The position numbers were made by a program, and so were the translations under genes. A stretch of 10,879 nt of DNA from Methanobacterium sp. (GTDB lineage: Archaea; Methanobacteriota; Methanobacteria; Methanobacteriales; Methanobacteriaceae): NCBI RefSeq assembly GCF_016217785.1, contig NZ_JACRGA010000004.1, forward strand, positions 1-10,879, in the 5' to 3' direction. Below the pieces are notes generated by a model. It ran no database searches, was not told the DNA's origin, and saw only the letters and a program-made list of their open reading frames with translations. Shown piece by piece: positions 1-8,300 of this stretch. Positions within the stretch are counted from its first letter, which is position 1, and each line of letters opens with the position of its first letter.

Positions 1-350
1 TAGTAGATAGTGGCTGTTTCATTGGGTGTTAGGATAACGGTTTGTGCAGTGTTGTAGTTACCGCCGGTTGGGTTTGCTTGGACTGTGGGTGCTGTGGTGT
101 CGATGGTGTAGGTTTCGGTTTGTACTGTTCCTTGGTTTCCGGCTGTGTCGATTGCCATGAATTTTAGGGTGGTTGTGGTGTTGATGTTGATTGGTCCTGT
201 ATACTGAGTGCTATGGTTGGTTGGGGTTGATCCGTCGGTAGTGTAGTAGATTGTTGTTGGACTTGCGTCTGTAGCGTTCAATGTTACAGTTTGAGCAGTA
301 CCATAATTTCCACCTGCAAGATTAGCTGCAACTGTTGGAGCAATAGTATC
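1..350 (-). repeat. CHB_HEX_C-like tandem units of gene A
   Basis: Unit A1 covers 102-350 (83 codons) and unit A2 begins at 101 and runs off the edge. They are homologous to the 81-codon units of gene B (2344-2829) and to the partial unit of gene C (10729-10879). Positions 148-197 are identical to 2633-2682 in gene B and to the same stretch in gene C. Left of about 250 the codons shift towards ACC, ATC and AAC, whereas the rest of gene A uses many T- and A-ending codons. Confidence 0.85.
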
Positions 351-1481
351 TAAAACAGTGATGTAACCTGTTTTTGTCATGGTATCACTGCCTGCAAGGT
401 TGGTTGCTGTTAATTTAACAGTGTAGGTTCCGGGAGCACTGTAGGTGTGTGTTGGGTTTTGTTCGGTTGATGTTGTTCCATCTCCAAAGTCCCATGTCCA
501 TGATGTTGGGTAATTTGAAGAACTGTCTGTGAATTTAACAGTCAGTGAATCAGATCCTGATGTTTTATCAGCAGTAAAGTTTGCAACAGGAGTTTCTGGA
601 GCATAATTAACTGTAACTACACAAGGATTTGCATTATTTATGATAGGACTACACCAGTTAATTCCTGTACCTTGGAATGATGCACCAGTCCATGCGTAAG
701 CGTTGAATGAAGCTGTTGTGTACATGTTGTTGAGAGTGTATTCAACCTTGACAGCACCATTATCTATTGGTGCTTGCGCAAGACCTGACCTCAGATTTCC
801 AACGTATAGGTCTATGAACATCAAGTATTCAGCGGTTGAAGGATCACTTGTATCCTGGCCACTGTAAAGTGGTTGCCATCCGCCAGGAGCAGGTCTTGTT
901 GTTTGTGGACCATATTTGAAGTCATCTTTTGTGAAAGTTTCGTTCACAGCTCCTACAACGTACAGAGGATTTGTTGGCATTGGTGGCTGAACTGCACCAA
1001 AAACCGAAATTATCCAAGTGTACCCACTTGAGACTATAGTCAAATTAAAATTGTCAGATATAGGTCCCTTCACTGATAACAGAAGTATGATATTATCGTT
1101 GAGTCCACGACCTCCCGTGGTGGTGATGTAGAACACACCAGACTGAGAACCACTAGTAGTGTTGTTCACGATTATTTGACCATACATTGCGCTTGTACTG
1201 TTACTGTTACAGATGTGAAGCTGGTTAAGTCCTCCACCTTCAGCCTTGATGTAGTAAGTACCATTGGTACCATTTGGATTGTATCCTTGTTGTGTTGGGT
1301 CGTTTAAATAGTAATCATAGTCCACATTGTATTTAACTCCATTATCATTGGATACATTGATATAGACGTGGTTATTTTGTGTAATGTTGGTTGTGTTGTT
1401 CAGGTCAGTTGCTGATGCACTTCCACACAAAATTAAAACCATAAAACAGCTAAGTGTTATAAATATTATCTTTTTGTTCAC
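1..1481 (-). CDS. Gene A: secreted surface protein, 5' part only (DUF3344-like, PKD, CHB_HEX_C repeats)
   Basis: Partial gene running off the left edge; 493 complete codons are open. The start is GTG at 1479-1481, chosen because a perfect GGAGGTGAT precedes it and because it includes the whole signal peptide (MNKKIIF, hydrophobic core, cleavage likely after SASA, residue 24). Residues about 37-293 form the N-terminal domain also seen in gene B (INVSNDNGVKYN, TTGGRGLNDNIILLLSVKGP, EYLMFIDLYVG), which I recall as the archaeal DUF3344 type; function unknown. Residues about 294-376 are a PKD domain (WTWDFGDGT, NPTHTY). Residues 378-460 are a chitobiase/hexosaminidase C-terminal-like unit (TIYYTTDGSTP, LKFMAID), and a second begins at 461 and is cut by the window. 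Many N-x-S/T sequons fit a glycosylated exported protein. Unlike gene B it has no PKD before the DUF3344-like domain. It is probably a cell-surface or adhesin-like protein; its ligand is unknown. Confidence 0.88.
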   Translation of the reverse strand, partial: MNKKIIFITLSCFMVLILCGSASATDLNNTTNITQNNHVYINVSNDNGVKYNVDYDYYLNDPTQQGYNPNGTNGTYYIKAEGGGLNQLHICNSNSTSAMYGQIIVNNTTSGSQSGVFYITTTGGRGLNDNIILLLSVKGPISDNFNLTIVSSGYTWIISVFGAVQPPMPTNPLYVVGAVNETFTKDDFKYGPQTTRPAPGGWQPLYSGQDTSDPSTAEYLMFIDLYVGNLRSGLAQAPIDNGAVKVEYTLNNMYTTASFNAYAWTGASFQGTGINWCSPIINNANPCVVTVNYAPETPVANFTADKTSGSDSLTVKFTDSSSNYPTSWTWDFGDGTTSTEQNPTHTYSAPGTYTVKLTATNLAGSDTMTKTGYITVLDTIAPTVAANLAGGNYGTAQTVTLNATDASPTTIYYTTDGSTPTNHSTQYTGPININTTTTLKFMAIDTAGNQGTVQTETYTIDTTAPTVQANPTGGNYNTAQTVILTPNETATIY

Positions 1482-1484
1482 TTT

Positions 1485-1493
1485 ATCACCTCC
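1485..1493 (-). promoter_or_regulatory. Ribosome-binding site of gene A
   Basis: The minus strand reads GGAGGTGAT followed by AAA and the GTG start. This is a full nine-base complement to the usual archaeal 16S rRNA 3' tail. It decides the GTG start over the in-frame ATG at codon 14, which would destroy the signal peptide. Confidence 0.85.
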
Positions 1494-1544
1494 ATTTATT
1501 ATTTTCAATATTTATAATCGACATGTAAGAATCTATAAATCAAT

Positions 1545-1552
1545 TATATAAA
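1545..1552 (-). promoter_or_regulatory. Probable TATA box of gene A
   Basis: The minus strand reads TTTATATA, preceded by GTAAAGG as a possible BRE. Transcription would start about 25 bases downstream, near 1520-1525, leaving a leader of about 40 bases that contains the ribosome-binding site. A TATA box occupies the matching place relative to the conserved spacer sequence in front of gene B (9966-9975), which supports the call. No transcript data are available. Confidence 0.65.
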
Positions 1553-1640
1553 CCTTTACATAATTGCATAGTATTGAATGTAAAACAGAAAATTTAGATC
1601 TTAAATATGAATTTAATCCAAATTTAATTATAACATAGCA

Positions 1641-1667
1641 AAATAAATCTTTAATTAATGTTTATTT
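1641..1667. promoter_or_regulatory. Conserved dyad element in spacer, copy 1
   Basis: Arms AAATAAA (1641-1647) and TTTATTT (1661-1667) are perfect inverted repeats around a 13-base A/T-rich centre containing TTAATTAA. The element lies inside the 36-bp block identical to the other spacer, about 90-120 bp upstream of the TATA box of gene A. It could be a regulator site or a transcript hairpin; its function is unknown. Confidence 0.35.
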
Positions 1668-1767
1668 TAGTTTAAAATGGATAATATTCCATATAATTCT
1701 GATAAATTTCACATTTTTTTAATATGCATTTCATTGCATATCCTTAAATTCACCCTTTGATTTATTT

Positions 1768-1789
1768 AAAAAAAAGGAAAAAAAGAAAA
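1768..1789 (-). terminator. T-tract terminator of gene B
   Basis: Some 14 bases after the gene B stop codon the transcript strand runs through TTTTC, seven T, CC and eight T. Such oligo-T runs, without a required hairpin, are the usual archaeal termination signal. The same arrangement follows gene C at 10180-10198. Confidence 0.65.
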
Positions 1790-1803
1790 GGGGAATATAT
1801 TAG

Positions 1804-2352
1804 TTATTTTTTTCTACTTAGGGTTATTCCGCTTCCTATGGATAGGATGGCTAGGATTAGTCCTGCTAGTGGTGTTCCGGTGGTTTGCATGGGTATGGTT
1901 CCGGTTTGGATGTTGGTTGTGGTTGCTGCTTGTACGGTGTTGGTGGGTCCTGTTGGGGTGTTGATAGTTACTGCGGCGGCGTTTATTAGTAGTGATGCGA
2001 TGTTGTTGGTTAGTCCTGGGTTGTATCCGGCTATGGTTACGGTTGGCAGTATGTTGAATGTACCAGCGTTTAGTATGTTGAGGTTGAGCCATAGGTATGG
2101 GTCTGTTCCTCCTGGTACAGTTTCTATGGTCCAGGTTAGTGTTCTTGTTGTTGGGTCGTAGTTTACAGTTCCTTGGTCTACGTTTGCGCCTGCGTATTCT
2201 ACTCCTTCGGGTATTACGTAAGTGAATACTATGTTACTGGCGTCTCCGGGTCCGTTGTTTCCCAGTTTGAAGGTGTAGGTTACTTTGTCCCCGACTGTTG
2301 GGTTGGTGATGGATGGAGTGATTTGTACGTAGACATCGGATTTGATGTTGTA
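1804..2352 (-). repeat. 3' cassette, gene B copy (DUF11, Thr linker, membrane anchor)
   Basis: This segment encodes residues about 2475-2656 and aligns without major gaps, except in the Thr-rich linker, with 10213-10737 at the end of gene C. The longest perfect tract, 53 bp, is 2300-2352 against 10685-10737. The protein ends are nearly the same: QTTGTPLAGLILAIL here and QTTGAPLAGLILGIL in gene C, both finishing GITLSRKK. Its codon use (ACC, ATC, AAC) contrasts with the gene body. Confidence 0.9.
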
Positions 2353-5300
2353 GGTTTCGGTTTGTACTGTTCCTTGGTTTCCGAATGTGTCAATGGCCAT
2401 GAATTTTAGGGTGGTTGTGGTGTTGATGTTTATGGGTGTGGTGTATTGTGTGCTGGTGATGGTTGGTGTTGTTCCGTCGGTGGTGTAGTAAATAGTGGCG
2501 GGTTCGTTGGTGGTTAAGGTAATAGTTTGTGCGGTGTTGTAGTTACCGCCGGTTGGGTTTGCTTGGATTGTTGGTGCTGTGGTGTCGATGTTGTAGGTTT
2601 CGGTTTGTAGTGTGCCTTGGTTTCCGGCTGCATCGATTGCCATGAATTTTAGGGTGGTTGTGGTGTTGATGTTGATTGGTCCGGTGTATTGTGTGCTGCT
2701 GCTGGTTGGGGTTGAGCCGTCGGTAGTGTAGTAGATGGTGGCGGGTTCATTGGTGGTTAGGGTAATAGTTTGTGTGGTGTTGAACAGTCCTCCAACTGGA
2801 TTTGCGGTTACTGTAGGTACTGTGACGTCTATATTATAGGTCTGGTTGTAGACTGGACTCCAGTTACCCGTAGCATCAACCGCAATAAACTTCAAAGTAG
2901 TAGTTCCTGCACTGTTAATGTTTATGGGTCCTGTGTAAAGTATACTGCTTGTTGTCGGATCTGATCCGTCTAGTGTGTAGTATATTTGAGGATTAGAATC
3001 CAAATCATCGACTGCAGTTAAGTTAACTGTTAAATCAGTGTTGTATGAACCACTTGGAAGATTTGCTGAAGGCACCGGAGCAACATTATCCACAGTAATG
3101 TAGTCTGTTTTTATTTCACTAACACTGCCAGCTGCATTGGTCACTGTTAATTTAACAGCGTATCTACCAGTGCTACTGTAAGTGTGTGTTGGATTTTGCT
3201 CAGTGCTGTCCACAACACCATCATTATTGAAATCCCACGCCCATGAAGCAGCGTAAGAAGAGGTGTCATTGAACTGAACGGTTAATGGTGAATTACCATT
3301 TACAGGTGCAGCAGTGAAGTTTGCAACAGGAACAGGATCCTTAATCGCATAGAGATTACCATCTTGACTTCCAAAGTAGAGTGCTCCATCAGATCCTATA
3401 GTGGATGCATATGTAGATCCGGTGCGGTTCCATTTTTGTGTTCCGTCTGGATTAAATGCGAAGATATTGCTTTCACATCCAAAGTAGATGGTTCCATCAG
3501 CACCAATTGCAGCTGAGGTATAATACATACAACGGTTTGTGTAATATGCCCATTTTAATGTTCCATCGGAGTTTAAAGCACCCACACTGTAACTTTGAGC
3601 GAAATAAATGGTTCCATCAGTTCCAATTGCAGGAGTACTCCATGTTGATGTCGTTCTTGAATCCAAAGGTGTGTCATAGATCCATTTTAATGTTCCGTCA
3701 GGATTCATTGCAAATAAATTATTCGCTGTAAAGTAAATGGTTCCATCAGTTCCAATACTTGGAGAAGAACGCACATAACCTCCAATTGATACTTTGTATT
3801 TCCATTGCAGTGTTCCATCAGGGTTAACTGCATAGATTTTACCGTTTTCTGATCCGAAGTATATGGTTCCATCAGCACCAATAGCAGGTGTAGAATAACC
3901 AAGTCCGTTATAATTTACTCCAGGTTCAGTAAGATATTTCCATTTCAGTGTTCCATCCGGATTTAATGCATATAGATTTTTATCAAAGCTTCCAATGTAG
4001 ATGGTTCCATCAGCGCTAATAGCCGGAGAAGCATAAGTATTACTTCCCATGGTGTAATTCCACTTCTGTGTACCATTAGAGTATAATGCATAGATTATAC
4101 TACCACTAACGAAGTAAATTGTTCCATCAGCACCAATAGTCGGAGAACTCCGTAATAAACCACCGGCGGTGTAATTCCATTTTAGGGTTCCATCTGGATT
4201 TATTGCGAATAAAACACCAACATTATTTCCAATATAGATGGTTCCATCAGCACCGATTGTTGGAGAGCCATAACCATACATTCCTGAGCCAGTATTATAG
4301 TTCCAGAATGTAGTGTTAGTCTGTGGTCCAGAATAGTCAGATTGACCGGTATGGTTATTATTATTCTGGAATTCTGGCTGCGGTGTATCTGCAAGTCCTC
4401 CAGGTCCAATAACATAGTTTATTAGATAGATTGGACTCCAATTTCCTGCATGATCAACTGCAGCGTATCTAAGTGTTGTTGTTGTGTTTATTACGATTGG
4501 ATTCTGGAATACATTACTGCTGGTTGTTGGATTTGTTCCATTTGTGGTGTAATAAATGGTACTTGGCTCATCAACAGTTAAATTCACGTTTTGTGTGGAG
4601 TTATAGGTTCCTCCGGGCACGTTATTAGTAACTGTTGGTGCTATGGTATCAACAGCCACAGGCACACTCACAGTACAAGCATCTACTGTTACAGATGCAT
4701 TTGTAGTGCCAGATACATTACCTGCAGTTAGTGTTGAGGTTGTTGAACCACCTGTTGTTGTGTTTTCTGGGTTAATTGTTCCTGAATCAGAACCAAAGTT
4801 TACTGGTATACCGTCAGGTACCTGACCAGTAATTACATTCCCTTTACTATCGTATGTTAAATATGCTGTAATGGTAGCGTTAGCGCCTGCTTTGAGTAAA
4901 TCCGGTATTGAATTTGCTGTAAGCACTATCCACGGGTTGTAAACTACATGTGTACTTGTATGTGCATCATATATGTCTGATTTTCCAGGCATACTTGTGC
5001 CCATCACATAAGTTGGGTTGTTAGTTCCCCACCAGTTGTATGTAGCATTTGTAACGTTTGGTGTAGTGGACACATCATGTAAACCGTATAATCCGTTGTT
5101 ATATATTCTGTTGAAGTGGATAATCGGATTGCCAGCTTGTACACGGATTCCATTTATTTCATTACCGTATATGTTGTTTGAGTTTATTGTTGGATTTCCT
5201 GATTGTATGCGGATTCCGTCTCTTTCGTTGCTGTATATGTTGTTTGAGTTTATTGTTGGGCTTCCAGATAGTACACGGATTCCATCTCTTTCATTATTTC

Positions 5301-8300
5301 TGATTGTGTTCCCTGTAATTGTGTTTAAGTTTAAATTGGTTGTGTTACTGTTTCCATCTATGAAAATACCTTCAAGGCCATTTTCAATGATGGTGTTATT
5401 AGCAATGGTTGAGTTAACAAGTGTTGCAATATATACGCCATATGAGTTAATTGCTCCAGTTATGGTAAAACCGCTGATAACTGAATTATTTCCAGCAGTA
5501 GTGATGCTGAAAACAGGATTATTCACATTTAAAGCCATTACGGTTGCTGAGCCGAGAGCATTCAATATTAACTGTTTATTAACAATCACGTTTTCGGTAT
5601 AATTTCCTATTCCTACATTAATTGTGTCGCCATCTAGAGTACTAACATCATCAATGGCTTCCTGAATAGTATTGTATGTTGTACCAGTACGGGTGTTAAC
5701 CACGTTTCCGGAGACTGTGACATCTGCAGAACCGGTGTGTGCTGTTAGGTTAGGGTCGCTGGTTATTGTTGTTAAGCTAGGAATTATGGTGTATGTTCCG
5801 CTTGCTATTACTTTGGTTAAAATGGTCATTGTAGCAGAATCTGTTACTGCAAAATCGCCAATATTCCAAGTAATCATCCTGTTTGAAGTGTTGTAGGATA
5901 CAATTCCCATATCTGCGCTTACATCTATATATTTAAGCCATGCTGGCAATGTGTAAGTTAGAATGGTTCTGAATGCTGTGCCGGATCCGTTGTTGGTCAC
6001 ATTGAAGCCGATATTCAGGTCGTCACCTATGTTACGTGTTGGATTATTTACTGTAACACTAGTGTTAAGGTCAGCATCTGGGTCTTTGAAAGCGTACAAT
6101 TTTTTATCATAACTTCCAATGTACAAGGTTCCATTAACACCAATAGCAGGAGAACCCTGTATTCCATTTCCTGTTGTGTAATTCCATTTCAATGTTCCAT
6201 CAGGATTTAAAGCATAAACGTTTTTATTGCTTCCGAAGTAGATAGTTCCATCAGCATCAATAACAGGAGAACCCTGTATTGAACCACCAGTGGCATATCT
6301 CCATTTCAATGTACCATCATGATTTAATGCAAATAGGTTACCTCCACCATTTCCAATATAGATAGTTCCATCTGCTCCAATAGCAGCTGAACCATAGATA
6401 GCATGGGCATTGAGGTTTTGATCACTAGTAAGGTAATCCCATTTTAGTGTTCCATCTGGATTAATTGCATAGAATGTTCTATCATAGCTTCCGATATAGA
6501 TGGTTCCATCAGATCCTATAACTGGTGAGCTATCTATCTCGCCTCCAGTTCTAAATTTCCATTTTAATGTCCCATCAGGATTTATTGCATAGACATACCG
6601 GTCACGACTTCCGATATAGATTGTTCCATCTGCCCCAATAGCAGGAGAGCTGTAATATATTGAGCTTCCAGTTGTGTATGTCCATTTTAGTGTCCCATCC
6701 GGGTTTATTGCAATTAATTTACTGCCAGCACATCCCACGTATATTGTCCCGTCTGATCCTATGGTAGGTGAACCATATAGGGACTGTCCTTGCCAATACT
6801 GCCATTTTCTTGTCCCGTTGGAGTATAATGCATTAACTGCATATTCTTCACAGAAGTAGATGGTTCCATCTCCTCCAATAATAGCGGAGCCATAGATTGC
6901 ACCTCCTGAAGTGTAGCTCCATTTTAGGGTTCCATCTGGATTGATCGCATAGAAAATTCTTGCACTGTTTCCAATGTAGATAGTTCCATCAGTCCCTATA
7001 ACCGGAGCAGCGTATCGTATGTTGCTACTAGTGGTGTATATCCATGCTGTGTTATTTGTCTGAGGGCCAATATAGCCAGATAGACCTGTGTTGTTGATGT
7101 CATTCTGGAATTTAGGCCAGTCAGAATCAGCAATTGGAGTAGTTCCAATAAGATAGTTCTGTATATTTACAGGACTCCAGTTACTTGCAGGGTCAAGAGC
7201 AGCAAACTTAAGTGAAGCAGTGCTATTTATAGTAATTGGGCCTGTATAAGGAGTACTGCTTGTTGTAGGCTTTGTTCCGTTAATTGTGTAATAGATTGTA
7301 CTTGTAGGATCATTGGTTGTCAGTGTTACTGTTTGTGTGTTGTTGTAAGTTCCTCCTAAAACATCAGCGCTTACGATTGGTGCTATTGTATCCATTGTGA
7401 TTGGAATACCTGCAGTATATCCGTCTACAGTTGCAGTGATATTTGCAATTCCTGAGGTACTACCTCCGGTCACTGTAGCTTTTGCTGTATTGTTTAAAAG
7501 TGTGGTATTTACTGGACTAACAGTTCCTAAAGCATATGCAAAGACTATTTGGCCACTATCTGGTATTTGACCACCAGCAACCACATTTCCATTATTATCG
7601 TGTGTTAAATCTGCTGTAATATTAGATTTTGCTCCTGTTTTAAGCAGATCAGATGTTGCATTTACTGTAAGCACTATCCACGGATCGTAAGTTACATGGG
7701 AACTTTCATGCGCATCATAGATGTCTGATTTTCCTGGTGCACTGGTACGGCCTACATACATTGGTGTATTGTTTCCCCACCAGTTGAATATCGCGTTTGA
7801 TGTGTTTTCTCCTTTTGCAGTATCTTCCAGACCATATAAACCATTGTTACATATCCTGTTGTAATGTATATTTGGAGATCCACTTCCTACATAAATTCCA
7901 ACATTGGAATTGTCTGTAATATTGTTTTCAGTGATGTTATTCCTCACAGAAACTGTAGTATCATCACTATCCTCAATATAAATTCCATTAAGGTTACCTG
8001 TAATGTTATTTTCAGCGATAATTGCGTTACCATTTTTTATTAGAACACCATTGTTACTGTTACCAGTAATATTGTTTCCAATAATGGTTACATTACCATC
8101 CCCAACATAAATCCCGTTTAAGTTGCCTGTAATGTAGTTTCCAATAATAGTAGCATTAACGAATGGATCTATATAGATACCGCTTGAGTTGGTGGCTCCG
8201 GTTATAGTAAAACCGTTGATTACAGAATTTGTTCCACCAATGCTTATTTTAAAGACAGGATTGTTAACATCTAAAGCTGTAACTGCCACCTTTCCTCTTG

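Larger units (their letters stand above)
1545..1803 (-). repeat. Intergenic spacer repeat, copy 1 (between genes B and A)
   Basis: This noncoding stretch aligns over nearly its full length with 9966-10212, with a few short indels. Shared landmarks in order from left to right are TATATAAAC, TTGAATGTAAAACAG, CTTAAATATGAATTTA, a 36-bp block identical at 1638-1673 and 10063-10098, CCATATAATTC, GCATATCCTTAA, and the A/G-rich terminator tract next to the upstream gene's stop. I see no gene or RNA in it. The part nearest the gene A start (1482-1544) is not shared with the other spacer. Confidence 0.85.
3337..5700 (-). repeat. Internal module duplication of gene B, copy 2
   Basis: Residues 1359-2146 (788 aa) repeat the order of residues 441-1231 (791 aa): beta-helix, Ig-like, CHB_HEX_C, eight-unit propeller. 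Matching landmarks are NTRTGTTYNTIQEAIDD, GFTITGA, NWWGTNNPTYV, PGKSDIYDAH, YNPWIVLTA, DTIAPTV, GGTYNSTQ, QTNTTFWNYNT and the closing YAIKDP. Protein similarity is clear while DNA identity is only moderate, so the duplication is older than the 3' cassette exchange. Confidence 0.88.

Noticed and set aside
1410..1481. Lipoprotein signal (LILC) in gene A
   Set aside because: The residue before Cys is Leu instead of a small residue, and a better ordinary cleavage site (SASA) follows.
1722..1741. Hairpin ATATGCA/TGCATAT after gene B as an intrinsic terminator
   Set aside because: The arms are only 7 bp and A/T-rich, no T run follows, the hairpin is not kept in the other spacer, and the T tracts lie closer to the stop codon.
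1757..2161. Plus-strand ORF of 134 codons, with a similar 134-codon ORF at 10142-10546
   Set aside because: Both lie antisense to the conserved 3' cassette of genes B and C. Their likeness and equal length follow from the cassette homology. They start in terminator tracts, have no ribosome-binding site and no family likeness.
3337..4377. Regularly spaced repeats that might be mistaken for a CRISPR array
   Set aside because: The period of about 120 bp is in frame and encodes propeller blades; the units are imperfect and the intervals are themselves homologous, unlike spacers.
5018..5602. Plus-strand ORF of 194 codons
   Set aside because: It is antisense to the beta-helix coils of gene B; its apparent internal repeats mirror the 66-bp units. 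No promoter or ribosome-binding site is seen.
6082..7122. Quinoprotein (PQQ) dehydrogenase
   Set aside because: Only the blade motif is present. No dehydrogenase catalytic or cofactor residues are recognisable, and the block sits inside a structural surface protein.
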